Source of the DNA: Microvirga rosea
Lineage (GTDB): Bacteria; Pseudomonadota; Alphaproteobacteria; Rhizobiales; Beijerinckiaceae
NCBI RefSeq assembly: GCF_020595095.1
Contig: NZ_JAJDOP010000003.1
Location: 186,001-250,000, forward strand
DNA: 64,000 nucleotides
Direction of reading: 5' to 3'
The notes below the pieces were generated by a model that had not been told where the DNA came from, did no database searches, and worked only from the letters and a program-made list of their open reading frames with translations. Both the position numbers and the translations under genes were made by a program. Below are positions 1 through 10,523 of this stretch, piece by piece (within the stretch, counting starts at the first letter, position 1; each line of letters starts with the position of its first letter).

Positions 1-1
1 C

Positions 2-1024
<1,023 letters not shown>

Positions 1025-1038
1025 GACCTATGTCTATC

Positions 1039-1075
1039 GTGCCGGGGACTGTTCTTGAAACGTTGTCTCCGGCAC
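1039..1075. repeat. Inverted repeat in the clpX-lon intergenic region
   Basis: GTGCCGGGGAC (1039-1049) pairs with GTCTCCGGCAC (1065-1075), giving an 11-bp stem with one G-T wobble and a 15-nt loop. The loop holds CTTGAAA (1054-1060), which resembles the -35 box of heat-shock (RpoH) promoters. No T-tract follows, so a simple intrinsic terminator is unlikely. It could be a transcript-end structure for clpX, a lon promoter element, or both. The rest of 1025-1235 holds only the lon ribosome-binding site (AAAGGA near 1220). Confidence 0.45.
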
Positions 1076-1235
1076 GCCAAATTACCTCTTGCGTGATGAC
1101 CGTCCGCTCATTGTCCCGAGGGATGGCGCCACGTACCGGACGCAGCCAATCACAAAAGCTTGAGCGTTTCGGTTACCCGTCCCTGAGCTCGCTCATCCGA
1201 GGGGTTCTCCGGACGTTTCGAAAGGATGTCGTCTT

Positions 1236-3665
1236 ATGACACAAGCAAAGCCACGTCAGCCTGTCGTTCCAGGCTCGACCGGAACCTACGCGGTTCTGCC
1301 TCTGCGCGACATCGTCGTTTTCCCGCACATGATCGTGCCGCTCTTCGTCGGCCGCGAGAAATCGATCCGCGCGCTCGAGGAAGTGGTCAAGGGGGACCGC
1401 CACATTCTTCTGGCTACCCAGATCGATGCGACGGATGACGATCCGGCAACGGATGCGATCTATAAGGTCGGAACCCTGGCCAACGTGCTGCAGCTTCTCA
1501 AGCTGCCCGACGGCACCGTAAAGGTGCTCGTGGAAGGCGCGAGCCGCGCACAGGTGAAGGCCTACACGCGGACAGACGAATATTATGAAGCGGAAGCCGA
1601 AGTGCTCCCGGACTCGCTGGGTGACCAGATCGAGGCCGAAGCCCTGGCGCGCTCCGTCGTGTCCGAGTTCGAAAATTACGTAAAGCTGAACAAGAAGGTT
1701 TCTCCCGAGGTCGTCTCGGCAGTGACTCAGCTCGACGAGCCCTCAAAGCTTGCCGATACGATCGCCTCGCACCTTGCGATCAAGATCGCCGACAAGCAGG
1801 CGATCCTCGAAATCCCGACCGTTGCCCAGCGGCTCGAGAAGGTTCTCGGCCTGATGGAGAGCGAAATCTCCGTCCTCCAGGTCGAGAAGCGGATCCGTAC
1901 CCGCGTGAAGCGTCAGATGGAGAAGACGCAGCGCGAGTACTATCTCAACGAGCAGATGAAGGCGATCCAGAAGGAGCTCGGCGACGACGAAGGTCGCGAC
2001 GAGCTGGCCGAGCTCGAGGAGAAGATCGAGAAGACCAAGTTCACGAAGGAAGCCCGGGAGAAGGCGCTCGGCGAGCTGAAGAAGCTTCGCCAGATGTCGC
2101 CCATGTCTGCCGAAGCGACCGTCGTGCGCAATTACCTCGACTGGTTGCTCGGCATTCCGTGGAATCGCCGCTCGAAGATCAAGAAGGACCTCAAGGCGGC
2201 CCAAGACCTGCTCGATGCCGATCATTACGGTCTCGACAAGGTCAAGGAACGGATCGTCGAGTATCTGGCTGTCCAGCAACGCGCCAATAAGCTGACCGGA
2301 CCGATCCTCTGCCTCGTCGGCCCTCCGGGCGTCGGCAAGACCTCCCTTGGCAAATCCATCGCCAAGGCGACCGGTCGCGAATTCGTGCGCATGTCCCTCG
2401 GCGGCGTGCGGGACGAGTCCGAGATCCGTGGTCACCGGCGGACCTATATCGGTTCGATGCCTGGCAAGATCATCCAGTCGATGCGCAAGGCCAAGACGTC
2501 CAACCCGCTCATTCTGCTCGATGAAATCGACAAAATGGGCATGGATTTCCGGGGCGATCCGTCGGCGGCCTTGCTCGAGGTTCTCGATCCCGAGCAGAAC
2601 AACTCGTTCAACGACCATTACCTGGAGGTCGACTACGACCTGTCCAACGTGATGTTCGTGACGACCGCCAACACCCTGAACATCCCGGCGCCGCTTCTCG
2701 ACCGTATGGAAGTGATCCGCATCGCGGGTTACACCGAGGAAGAGAAGGCCGAGATTGCCAGGACTCACCTGATTCCGTCCGCTGTGAAGAAGCACGGTTT
2801 GGCGGAGAAGGAGTGGACCATCGGCGACGAGGCTCTCCTCATGCTCATCCGGCGGTACACCCGTGAGGCGGGTGTCCGTAACCTGGAGCGGGAGATCTCG
2901 AACCTGATCCGTAAGGCCGTGAAGGAGATCCTGATCTCCAAGGTCAAGACGGTCGAGGTGACGACGGCGAACCTTCCCGACTTCTTGGGCCCGCCCCGCT
3001 TCCGTTACGGCGAGGTCGAGTCCGAGGACATGGTGGGTGCGGTCACGGGTCTCGCCTGGACCGAGGTCGGCGGCGAGCTGCTCACCATCGAAGGCATCAT
3101 GATGCCGGGCAAGGGCAAGATGACGGTTACCGGCAACCTCCGGGACGTCATGAAGGAATCGATTTCTGCGGCGGCTTCCTATGTCCGCTCGCGGGCTGTC
3201 GATTTCGGTGTCGAGCCGCCCATGTTCGACCGTCGCGACATCCACGTGCACGTGCCAGAGGGCGCGACGCCCAAGGATGGACCTTCGGCCGGTATCGCGA
3301 TGGCGACTGCCATCGTGTCGGTGATCACCGCAATTCCGGTTCGGCGTGACATCGCCATGACGGGCGAGGTGACGCTGCGGGGCAGGGTGCTGCCGATCGG
3401 CGGGTTGAAGGAAAAGCTCCTGGCTGCTCTGCGCGGGGGGATCAAGAAAGTCCTGATTCCCGAGGAGAACGCCAAGGATCTTGTCGACATCCCGGCGAGC
3501 GTGAAGAACGGCCTCGAGATCGTCCCCGTTTCCCGGATGGATCAGGTGCTCCAGCACGCTCTCGTGCGGATGCCCGAGCCCATCGAGTGGGAAGAGCCGA
3601 CGGTCATCAATCCGGCCAAGCCGGCTGAGGTCGAGGACGATTCGGCAAACGTGGTCGCCCACTAG
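1236..3665 (+). CDS. lon: ATP-dependent protease Lon (LonA type)
   Basis: Cytosolic homo-oligomeric AAA+ serine protease that degrades misfolded and regulatory proteins. At 809 residues it has the usual length of bacterial LonA. It has an N-terminal substrate-binding domain (about 1-200), a coiled-coil segment rich in Glu/Lys (about 200-290), the AAA+ domain with Walker A GPPGVGKT at 362-369, and a C-terminal protease domain. The catalytic dyad is Ser684 (in KDGPSAG) and Lys727 (in GGLKEK). The ATG is preceded by AAAGGA about 10 bases upstream. A strong terminator follows the gene at 3693-3725, so it is probably monocistronic. Confidence 0.98.
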   Translation: MTQAKPRQPVVPGSTGTYAVLPLRDIVVFPHMIVPLFVGREKSIRALEEVVKGDRHILLATQIDATDDDPATDAIYKVGTLANVLQLLKLPDGTVKVLVEGASRAQVKAYTRTDEYYEAEAEVLPDSLGDQIEAEALARSVVSEFENYVKLNKKVSPEVVSAVTQLDEPSKLADTIASHLAIKIADKQAILEIPTVAQRLEKVLGLMESEISVLQVEKRIRTRVKRQMEKTQREYYLNEQMKAIQKELGDDEGRDELAELEEKIEKTKFTKEAREKALGELKKLRQMSPMSAEATVVRNYLDWLLGIPWNRRSKIKKDLKAAQDLLDADHYGLDKVKERIVEYLAVQQRANKLTGPILCLVGPPGVGKTSLGKSIAKATGREFVRMSLGGVRDESEIRGHRRTYIGSMPGKIIQSMRKAKTSNPLILLDEIDKMGMDFRGDPSAALLEVLDPEQNNSFNDHYLEVDYDLSNVMFVTTANTLNIPAPLLDRMEVIRIAGYTEEEKAEIARTHLIPSAVKKHGLAEKEWTIGDEALLMLIRRYTREAGVRNLEREISNLIRKAVKEILISKVKTVEVTTANLPDFLGPPRFRYGEVESEDMVGAVTGLAWTEVGGELLTIEGIMMPGKGKMTVTGNLRDVMKESISAAASYVRSRAVDFGVEPPMFDRRDIHVHVPEGATPKDGPSAGIAMATAIVSVITAIPVRRDIAMTGEVTLRGRVLPIGGLKEKLLAALRGGIKKVLIPEENAKDLVDIPASVKNGLEIVPVSRMDQVLQHALVRMPEPIEWEEPTVINPAKPAEVEDDSANVVAH

Positions 3666-3692
3666 TCTGACCTTGCGTCACGATTTTGACGG

Positions 3693-3725
3693 AGGCCCCC
3701 GGATGCAAATCCGGGGGCCTTTTTG
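3693..3725 (+). terminator. Intrinsic terminator of lon
   Basis: A perfect 10-bp stem, AGGCCCCCGG (3693-3702) with CCGGGGGCCT (3711-3720), closes an 8-nt loop and is followed by a short T-tract. It lies 28 bp after the lon stop codon. Confidence 0.9.
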
Positions 3726-3756
3726 ATGTGGAATGTCCAGAACCGGCCCATTTAGG

Positions 3757-3814
3757 CCGTTTCAGGACTTGCGTACGGTCGAGCTTTGCGCCACAGGGTT
3801 TCTCCCTGAAACGG
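3757..3814 (+). promoter_or_regulatory. Alternative hairpins upstream of hupB
   Basis: CCGTTTCAGG (3757-3766) is the exact reverse complement of CCTGAAACGG (3805-3814). The same downstream arm can instead fold locally: GCCAC/GTGGC and GTTTC/GAAAC form a hairpin over about 3791-3818. The two folds exclude each other. They lie 46-103 bp before the hupB start, so they are probably in its leader or overlap its promoter. I could not assign a clear promoter here. Confidence 0.4.
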
Positions 3815-3859
3815 TGGCACATCTGATATGGCGCCGCCGGGATCACTGGAGGATATCAA

Positions 3860-4138
3860 ATGAACAAAGGCGAGCTCGTTGCGGCCGTCGCCGACAAGGT
3901 GGGGCTGTCTCGTGGTCAGGCTGGTGAAGCCATTGACGCCGCTATCGAGGCCATCACCGGCGCCCTGAAGAAGGGCGACGAAGTGAAGATCGTTGGTTTC
4001 GGCACCTTCGTGGTGACCGACCGGGCCGCCGGCGAGGCGCGTAACCCGCGCACCGGCGAGAAGGTCAAGGTTCCCGCTTCCAAGACCCCCAAGTTCCGCG
4101 CCGGCGCGGGCTTGAAGGAAGCCGTGAACGCAAAGTAA
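3860..4138 (+). CDS. hupB: Nucleoid DNA-binding protein HU-beta
   Basis: Small basic histone-like protein that binds and bends DNA as a dimer and compacts the nucleoid. At 92 residues it has the standard HU length. It shows the typical N-terminal helices (MNKGELVAAVADK), the GFGTF turn and the arm region (RNPRTGEKVKVPASKTPKF) with the conserved proline. The start is supported by GGAGG about 9 bases upstream. It follows lon, as in many proteobacteria, but is separated from it by a terminator and has its own terminator downstream. Confidence 0.97.
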   Translation: MNKGELVAAVADKVGLSRGQAGEAIDAAIEAITGALKKGDEVKIVGFGTFVVTDRAAGEARNPRTGEKVKVPASKTPKFRAGAGLKEAVNAK

Positions 4139-4169
4139 TCGCTTTTACGCGATCTTTTCTTCGTCAAAG

Positions 4170-4205
4170 GGCCGACAGCGCTTGCGTTGTCGGCCTTCTC
4201 TTTTT
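4170..4205 (+). terminator. Intrinsic terminator of hupB
   Basis: GGCCGACA (4170-4177) pairs with TGTCGGCC (4188-4195), and the stem can extend inward. A T-rich tail (TTCTCTTTTT) follows. It ends only 15 bp before tRNA-Val, which leaves no room for a separate tRNA promoter downstream of it. Confidence 0.85.
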
Positions 4206-4219
4206 ATGTGAGGCCGGAG

Positions 4220-4295
4220 GGGCGGTTAGCTCAGTTGGTAGAGCATCTCGTTTACACCGAGAGGGTCGGCGGTTCGAGCCCGTCACCGCCCACCA
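4220..4295 (+). tRNA. tRNA-Val (anticodon TAC)
   Basis: A 76-nt cloverleaf with acceptor stem GGGCGGT/ACCGCCC, D-arm GCTCAGTTGGTAGAGC, anticodon stem CTCGT/ACGAG-like around loop TTTACAC with anticodon TAC, T-arm GGCGG-TTCGAGC-CCGTC, discriminator A and an encoded CCA. It starts 15 bp after the hupB terminator tail, so it is either reached by read-through or uses a promoter overlapping the end of hupB. Confidence 0.95.
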
Positions 4296-4358
4296 TTCCT
4301 TTCCTTACGGTATGATCTTGTTCGAGAGTTCCTCCTGAAGAATCTTCAAGAGGATCGC

Positions 4359-4407
4359 TTGACAGGGTCAGGGGGCGACCTTAAACCGCCCACACCGCTT
4401 CGGCGGT
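4359..4407 (+). promoter_or_regulatory. Probable promoter and leader hairpin of tRNA-Asp
   Basis: A perfect -35 hexamer TTGACA (4359-4364) is followed after 16 nt by a weak -10-like TTAAAC (4381-4386). A UUCG-tetraloop hairpin, ACCGC-TTCG-GCGGT (4394-4407), then sits 4 nt before the mature tRNA-Asp 5' end and could mark the processed leader. Confidence 0.5.
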
Positions 4408-4411
4408 ATGC

Positions 4412-4488
4412 GCGGGCGTAGCTCAGTCGGTTAGAGTGCCGGCCTGTCACGCCGGAGGTCGCGGGTTCGAGCCCCGTCGCCCGCGCCA
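4412..4488 (+). tRNA. tRNA-Asp (anticodon GTC)
   Basis: A 77-nt cloverleaf with acceptor stem GCGGGCG/CGCCCGC, D-arm GCTCAGTCGGTTAGAGT, anticodon stem CCGGC/GCCGG around loop CTGTCAC with anticodon GTC, T-arm GCGGG-TTCGAGC-CCCGT, discriminator G and an encoded CCA. It is the second tRNA after tRNA-Val, 116 bp away, with its own candidate promoter. Confidence 0.96.
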
Positions 4489-4640
4489 CTGCAGATCCTG
4501 ACAGAGATCTGCTTGTCTCTCCCGCTTCAGAATTTTGGATCCCTCGGAGTTCTTGCAGAAGCGCGTTGCGCTGAGTGCATGGCTCATGGAGCAATTGCTC
4601 AAGCTGGGCGTTGTCGGTCCAGCAGGAGAGGGTAACTGCC

Positions 4641-5081
4641 ATGGACTTCTCAAAAATCTTCACCAATCTCTCCAACTGGGTCGCGCAGGTCTCCGGGCGT
4701 CCCATCACGTTCGTAATCTGTCTTGCCGTGATTCTGATATGGGCTCTAAGCGGACCTCTCTTCGGCTTTTCCGACACGTGGCAGCTGATCGTGAATACGG
4801 GCACCACCATCGTGACGTTCCTGATGGTGTTTCTGATCCAAAACACGCAGAATCGCGACGGCGCGGCTATTCAGGCCAAACTCGACGAGCTGATCCGCGC
4901 CAGTGCCGCCCAGAACGTATTTATCGGTATCGAGCATCTGACCCAGGACGAGCTGGACGAAATCAGGGCCAAGTGCGAAGCAAAAGCGAAGCTGGAAACG
5001 GCCGCCGGCCGGGCCGCGGACAAGGCGGAGGATTCTGCCAATCGCAAGGCGGCAAACGCCGCCGAGAAGGCCACATCCTAG
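4641..5081 (+). CDS. Small membrane protein of the low-affinity iron permease family
   Basis: A 146-residue protein that matches, as far as I recognise it, the bacterial low-affinity iron permease family (PF04120-like). It has an N-terminal amphipathic stretch, two hydrophobic segments (about 22-42 and 48-68), the sequence FLIQNTQNRDGAA, and a conserved soluble part (LDELIRASAAQN). A charged, Ala/Lys-rich C-terminal tail (about 110-146) is probably helical. Bacterial members have no proven iron transport role, so the name is only a family label. The ATG at 4641 is preceded by GGAGAG, and upstream codons lack protein-like composition. It lies alone between tRNA-Asp and the nuo operon. Confidence 0.8.
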   Translation: MDFSKIFTNLSNWVAQVSGRPITFVICLAVILIWALSGPLFGFSDTWQLIVNTGTTIVTFLMVFLIQNTQNRDGAAIQAKLDELIRASAAQNVFIGIEHLTQDELDEIRAKCEAKAKLETAAGRAADKAEDSANRKAANAAEKATS

Positions 5082-5095
5082 TTTGGAAACATTCT

Positions 5096-5111
5096 TTTGC
5101 GGTGCCGCAAA
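5096..5111. repeat. Short perfect palindrome after the iron permease-family gene
   Basis: TTTGCGG-TG-CCGCAAA forms 7-bp arms with a 2-nt centre, 15 bp after the stop codon. No T-tract follows, so it is not a clear terminator. It may be an operator or a transcript-end stem. Confidence 0.35.
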
Positions 5112-5151
5112 CACTTGTCAGAACAGGGGATCTCAGATAAGCCTCCCCCGC

Positions 5152-5207
5152 AATCCATGGTTTGTCGCAGGGCCTTTTATTAAGCTGTCTGTGGCTTAAA
5201 TCCATGG
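5152..5207. promoter_or_regulatory. Inverted and direct repeats upstream of nuoA
   Basis: The inverted repeat TTAAGC-N8-GCTTAA (5180-5199) is flanked by two direct copies of AATCCATGG (5152-5160 and 5199-5207). The set lies 45-100 bp upstream of the nuoA start. The position suits an operator or leader structure for the complex I operon. A loose TTGTCA (5115-5120) could be a -35 box, but its -10 is poor. Confidence 0.4.
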
Positions 5208-5251
5208 GCTGGTGCTGGTTTTGTACCGGCTCTGTTCCTTTTGGGTGTCGC

Positions 5252-5617
5252 ATGACGAATCTCCTCGCCGACTACCTGCCTCTCGTGATCTTTATCGGCG
5301 TGTCGCTCCTGATCGGGGTGGCGCTGCTCGTGGCGCCTTTCATCGTCGCCTATAGCCGCCCGGACACGGAAAAGCTCTCTGCTTACGAGTGCGGGTTCAA
5401 CGCTTTCGATGATGCCCGCATGAAGTTCGACGTGCGGTTCTATCTCGTTGCTATTCTTTTCATCATCTTCGACCTCGAAGTCGCCTTCCTGTTCCCCTGG
5501 GCCATCACGTTCGGGAATCTGGGCTGGTTCGGCTTCGTCTCCATGATGATCTTCCTCGGCGTTCTGACGGTCGGATTTGTGTACGAGTGGAAGAAGGGGG
5601 CCTTAGAATGGGATTGA
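5252..5617 (+). CDS. nuoA: NADH-quinone oxidoreductase subunit A
   Basis: Small membrane subunit of proton-pumping complex I, at the interface of the peripheral and membrane arms. At 121 residues with three hydrophobic segments it fits NuoA/ND3. The conserved loop [20 protein letters not shown], with its signature Cys and acidic residues, lies after the first segment. An open frame extends 30 codons upstream, but the ATG at 5252 gives the expected N-terminus ([10 protein letters not shown]). It is the first gene of the 14-gene nuo operon, and its last 10 bases overlap nuoB. Confidence 0.96.
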   Translation: MTNLLADYLPLVIFIGVSLLIGVALLVAPFIVAYSRPDTEKLSAYECGFNAFDDARMKFDVRFYLVAILFIIFDLEVAFLFPWAITFGNLGWFGFVSMMIFLGVLTVGFVYEWKKGALEWD

Positions 5618-6192
5618 TCACCGATACGCGGTCGCCCCTGGTTTCGCCCGCACCGACGGGCGTGATCGATCCCTCGACCGGACAGCCGGTCGGATCGACC
5701 GACCCCTATTTCGTCTCCATCAAGGACGAGCTGTCCGACAAGGGCTTCATCGTCACCTCCACGGAAGACCTGATCACCTGGGCCCGTACCGGCTCGCTGA
5801 TGTGGATGACCTTCGGTCTGGCATGCTGCGCCGTCGAGATGATGCAGATGTCCATGCCGCGTTACGATGCCGAGCGGTTCGGATTTGCTCCCCGGGCCAG
5901 CCCGCGCCAGTCCGATGTGATGATCGTTGCCGGAACCTTGACCAACAAGATGGCGCCCGCGCTCCGCAAGGTCTATGACCAGATGCCTGAGCCCCGGTAC
6001 GTCATTTCCATGGGCTCCTGCGCCAATGGCGGCGGCTATTATCACTACTCCTATTCGGTGGTACGTGGGTGCGACCGCATCGTGCCGGTCGACATCTATG
6101 TGCCGGGCTGCCCCCCGACGGCGGAGGCGCTTCTCTACGGTGTGCTTCTTCTCCAGAAGAAGATCCGCCGCACGGGCACGATCGAGCGCTGA
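5608..6192 (+). CDS. nuoB: NADH-quinone oxidoreductase subunit B
   Basis: Peripheral-arm subunit that holds the terminal [4Fe-4S] cluster N2, which passes electrons to quinone. At 194 residues it has the normal length. The tandem cysteines in [10 protein letters not shown] and the cysteines in [10 protein letters not shown] and [10 protein letters not shown] are the expected ligands. The start at ATG 5608 overlaps the end of nuoA in another frame, implying translational coupling. Only about 14 bp separate it from nuoC. Confidence 0.97.
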   Translation: MGLITDTRSPLVSPAPTGVIDPSTGQPVGSTDPYFVSIKDELSDKGFIVTSTEDLITWARTGSLMWMTFGLACCAVEMMQMSMPRYDAERFGFAPRASPRQSDVMIVAGTLTNKMAPALRKVYDQMPEPRYVISMGSCANGGGYYHYSYSVVRGCDRIVPVDIYVPGCPPTAEALLYGVLLLQKKIRRTGTIER

Positions 6193-6206
6193 GCAAAGGC
6201 CATCGC

Positions 6207-6809
6207 ATGAATGCTGAACTGCAAGCTCTGAGCGATCATATCGCCTCATCCCTCGGTGAGGCCGTAACTGCGCGGGATATCGCCTATGACGAGCTCACGC
6301 TTGTCGTCCGTGGGCAGGACATCGTCAAAACGGTGACGTTCCTCCGGGATGATTCCCAATGCCGCTTCGTGTCGTTCATCGACATTTGCGGCGCGGATTA
6401 TCCCGGCCGCGAGAAGCGCTTCGACGTCGTGTATCATTTTCTGTCTCCTCAGTTGAACCGGCGTATCCGGATCAAGGTCGAGGCGGATGAGACGACACCG
6501 GTTCCGTCCCTCGTCGGCGTGTTTCCCGCCGCCAACTGGTTCGAGCGGGAAGCCTATGATCTTTACGGGATCCTCTTTTCGGGGCACCCCGATCTGCGGC
6601 GTATCCTCACCGATTACGGCTTCGAAGGGTTCCCGTTGCGGAAGGACTTTCCGCTCACCGGGTTCGTCGAGGTTCGCTATGACGAGGGCCAGGGACGCGT
6701 CGTGTACGAGCCCGTGAAGCTCAGCCAGGAATTCCGCAACTTCGACTTCCTCTCGCCGTGGGAGGGCACCGATTACGTGCTGCCCGGCGACGAGAAGGCA
6801 AAGGCGTAG
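6207..6809 (+). CDS. nuoC: NADH-quinone oxidoreductase subunit C
   Basis: Peripheral-arm scaffold subunit (30-kDa type) next to NuoB and NuoD. It is 200 residues long and separate from NuoD, unlike the NuoCD fusion of enterobacteria. The family signature lies in the second half: the [10 protein letters not shown] segment, then GHPDLRRIL and the GFPLRKDFP motif. The ATG at 6207 begins [11 protein letters not shown]. It is co-directional with nuoB and nuoD at 14-19 bp spacing. Confidence 0.97.
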   Translation: MNAELQALSDHIASSLGEAVTARDIAYDELTLVVRGQDIVKTVTFLRDDSQCRFVSFIDICGADYPGREKRFDVVYHFLSPQLNRRIRIKVEADETTPVPSLVGVFPAANWFEREAYDLYGILFSGHPDLRRILTDYGFEGFPLRKDFPLTGFVEVRYDEGQGRVVYEPVKLSQEFRNFDFLSPWEGTDYVLPGDEKAKA

Positions 6810-6828
6810 AGCGGAGAGGGATCAGCCG

Positions 6829-8019
6829 ATGGGCGAGCATAATATCCGCAATTTCTCGATCAACTTCGGTCCGCAGCATCCGGCGGCTCACGGCGTTCTG
6901 CGCCTCGTGCTCGAACTCGACGGCGAAATCGTCGAGCGGGTCGATCCGCATATCGGCCTTCTGCACCGCGGCACCGAAAAGCTCATCGAGTTCAAGACCT
7001 ACGTTCAGGCCAATCCTTATTTTGATCGTCTCGACTATGTCGCGCCGATGAATCAGGAGCATGCGTACTGCATGGCCGTCGAGAAGCTGCTCGGCATTTC
7101 GGTTCCGCGCCGCGCCCAGCTGATCCGTGTCCTTTACTCGGAGATTGGCCGCCTCCTGTCGCACCTTCTCAACGTGACGACCCAGGCGATGGACGTCGGC
7201 GCCCTCACGCCGCCCCTCTGGGGCTTCGAAGAGCGCGAAAAGCTGATGATCTTCTATGAGCGGGCGTCCGGATCGCGCATGCACGCGAACTACTTCCGGC
7301 CCGGCGGCGTCGTGATGGATCTTCCTCCGGAGCTCATCGACGATATCGAGGCCTTCTGCGATCCGTTCCTGAAGGTTCTCGACGACCTCGACGAACTCGT
7401 CATGGGCAACCGCATCTTCAAGCAGCGCAACGTGGATATCGGCGTCGTGTCGCTGGACGATGCGTGGAAGTGGGGCTTCTCCGGCGTCATGGTGCGCGGC
7501 TCGGGAGCGGCGTGGGATCTGCGCAAGGCCCAGCCCTACGAATGCTACGAGGAAATGGAGTTCGACATTCCGGTCGGACGTAACGGCGACAACTACGACC
7601 GTCAGGTCATCCGCATGCTCGAGATGCGCGAAAGCGTCAAGATCATGCGCCAGTGCCTCGACAAGCTCCGGGCGCCGGACGGGCAGGGGCCGGTCTCGAC
7701 GTTGGACGGCAAGGTTGCGCCGCCCTCACGCAAGGACATGAAGCGCTCCATGGAAGCGCTCATTCACCACTTCAAGCTTTACACGGAAGGCTTCCACGTC
7801 CCGGCGGGCGAGGTTTATGCGGCCGTGGAGGCGCCGAAGGGGGAATTCGGGGTCTATCTCGTGGCGGACGGCACCAATAAGCCGTATCGCTGCAAGATTC
7901 GCGCTCCGGGTTTCGCCCATCTTCAAGCCATGGATTTCATGTGCCGCGGCCACATGCTGGCCGACGTCGCGGGCATCCTTGGGTCGCTGGACATCGTGTT
8001 CGGCGAGGTTGATCGATAA
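6829..8019 (+). CDS. nuoD: NADH-quinone oxidoreductase subunit D
   Basis: The 49-kDa-type subunit that forms the quinone-binding cavity with NuoB; it is related to NiFe-hydrogenase large subunits but lacks their metal ligands. At 396 residues it has the usual length for a stand-alone NuoD. Recognisable parts are [14 protein letters not shown] near the N-terminus, the HRGTEKLIE motif, and the C-terminal segment ending in DIVFGEVDR. The start has GGAGAGGGATC upstream. Downstream, 111 bp separate it from nuoE, the second widest gap in the operon. Confidence 0.98.
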   Translation: MGEHNIRNFSINFGPQHPAAHGVLRLVLELDGEIVERVDPHIGLLHRGTEKLIEFKTYVQANPYFDRLDYVAPMNQEHAYCMAVEKLLGISVPRRAQLIRVLYSEIGRLLSHLLNVTTQAMDVGALTPPLWGFEEREKLMIFYERASGSRMHANYFRPGGVVMDLPPELIDDIEAFCDPFLKVLDDLDELVMGNRIFKQRNVDIGVVSLDDAWKWGFSGVMVRGSGAAWDLRKAQPYECYEEMEFDIPVGRNGDNYDRQVIRMLEMRESVKIMRQCLDKLRAPDGQGPVSTLDGKVAPPSRKDMKRSMEALIHHFKLYTEGFHVPAGEVYAAVEAPKGEFGVYLVADGTNKPYRCKIRAPGFAHLQAMDFMCRGHMLADVAGILGSLDIVFGEVDR

Positions 8020-8130
8020 ATCACGAGCCCGGCGGAGAGCCGGGCAACCGCGTGAGAGCGCGGATCAAGGTTCAAGTCGTGAGTGGCGGCCGCTTCCGGT
8101 GCCGGCCACAGCGATGAGGAGAAGAACTCT

Positions 8131-9198
8131 ATGGCCGTCCGCAAGCTCGCGCCTGAAGAAATCCAGCCCGACAGCTTCACGTTCTCGTCGGAGAACATGG
8201 CGTTCGTCGCGCAGCAGATCGCGAAATACCCGCCGGGCCGTCAGGCGTCCGCGGTCATTCCGCTCCTTTGGCGTGCTCAGGAGCAAGCCGGCGGCTGGTT
8301 GCCGCGCAAGGCGATCGAGAAGGTCGCCGAGCTGCTGGACATGCCGCACATTCGTGTCATGGAAGTGGCGACCTTCTACACGATGTTCAACCTGGAGCCG
8401 GTCGGAAAATACTTCATTCAGTTCTGCGGCACGACGCCTTGCGCCCTTCGCGGCGCGGGTGACATCAAAAAGGTTCTGGAGCGCCGCGTCGGCGAGCAGA
8501 ACCACGTCAGCGCCGACGGCAACTTCTCATGGCTCGAAGTCGAGTGCCTGGGGGCGTGCTGCAACGCGCCGATGGTCCAAATCAACGATGATTACTACGA
8601 GGACCTGACCACCGAGAATTTCGAGAAGCTCCTCGACGATCTCGCCGCCGGTCGGCCGGTCAAGAAGGGCTCGCAGGTCGGTCGCCGCTCTTCCGAGCCG
8701 CAAGGCGACGTCAAGACCCTGACCGATCCTCACCTTTATGATGGCTCCCAGGTCGGAGCATGGCGCAAGCGCTTCGAGGAGGAAGCTGCCAGCACGGCTT
8801 CCGCTGGCGAGGCTGCCGCCGCGACCGCTTCGGCCCCTTCGACGCCGAAGCCGGCAAAGCCCGAGGCGGGACGCGCCATCGAGTCCGAGGCGGCCGATAC
8901 GCCTGCCAAGCGCGCCAAGGAAGGCGAGGCGCCTATCAGCCAGACCGAGCGCAAGGAAGCCTCGGACGGCAAGCGGGCGACCGCCGTCGAGGCCCGCACG
9001 GAGGACGCCGCGAAGCCTGCGCCGCAGAGCGATAAGTCTTATGTTGCAACGCCAAGCAAACCCAGCGGCGGAGCGCCGACTCCGGACGCGCCGTCGACGC
9101 CGGTTGCCGGCACCCCGCCTTCCGATACGCCTCAGCGCCGCGACGGCAGCGAGAGCAAGCCGGACGTCACGCTCGATAAGAGCAACAAGCCGTCCTGA
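8131..9198 (+). CDS. nuoE: NADH-quinone oxidoreductase subunit E with long C-terminal tail
   Basis: The 24-kDa-type subunit carrying the [2Fe-2S] cluster N1a in the NADH dehydrogenase module. Ligand cysteines are Cys99 and Cys104 (FCGTTPC) and Cys139 and Cys143 (ECLGACC). The conserved thioredoxin-like part ends near residue 200. Residues about 216-355 form a low-complexity tail rich in Ala, Pro, Ser, Glu and Lys, and are probably disordered. The ATG at 8131 follows GAGGAGAAG. It stands 15 bp ahead of its partner nuoF. The tail roughly doubles the family's core length, but long tails are known in related alphaproteobacteria. Confidence 0.96.
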   Translation: MAVRKLAPEEIQPDSFTFSSENMAFVAQQIAKYPPGRQASAVIPLLWRAQEQAGGWLPRKAIEKVAELLDMPHIRVMEVATFYTMFNLEPVGKYFIQFCGTTPCALRGAGDIKKVLERRVGEQNHVSADGNFSWLEVECLGACCNAPMVQINDDYYEDLTTENFEKLLDDLAAGRPVKKGSQVGRRSSEPQGDVKTLTDPHLYDGSQVGAWRKRFEEEAASTASAGEAAAATASAPSTPKPAKPEAGRAIESEAADTPAKRAKEGEAPISQTERKEASDGKRATAVEARTEDAAKPAPQSDKSYVATPSKPSGGAPTPDAPSTPVAGTPPSDTPQRRDGSESKPDVTLDKSNKPS

Positions 9199-9213
9199 TG
9201 GAGTGAACTGAAC

Positions 9214-10515
<1,302 letters not shown>

Positions 10516-10523
10516 GAGTGAAG

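Noticed and set aside
1030-1239. 69-codon open frame in the clpX-lon gap
   Set aside because: No ribosome-binding site, composition unlike a protein, and it runs over the inverted repeat and into lon.
5162-5251. Thirty extra codons at the start of nuoA
   Set aside because: They cross the repeat cluster, have cysteine- and tryptophan-rich random sequence, and the ATG at 5252 matches the family N-terminus.
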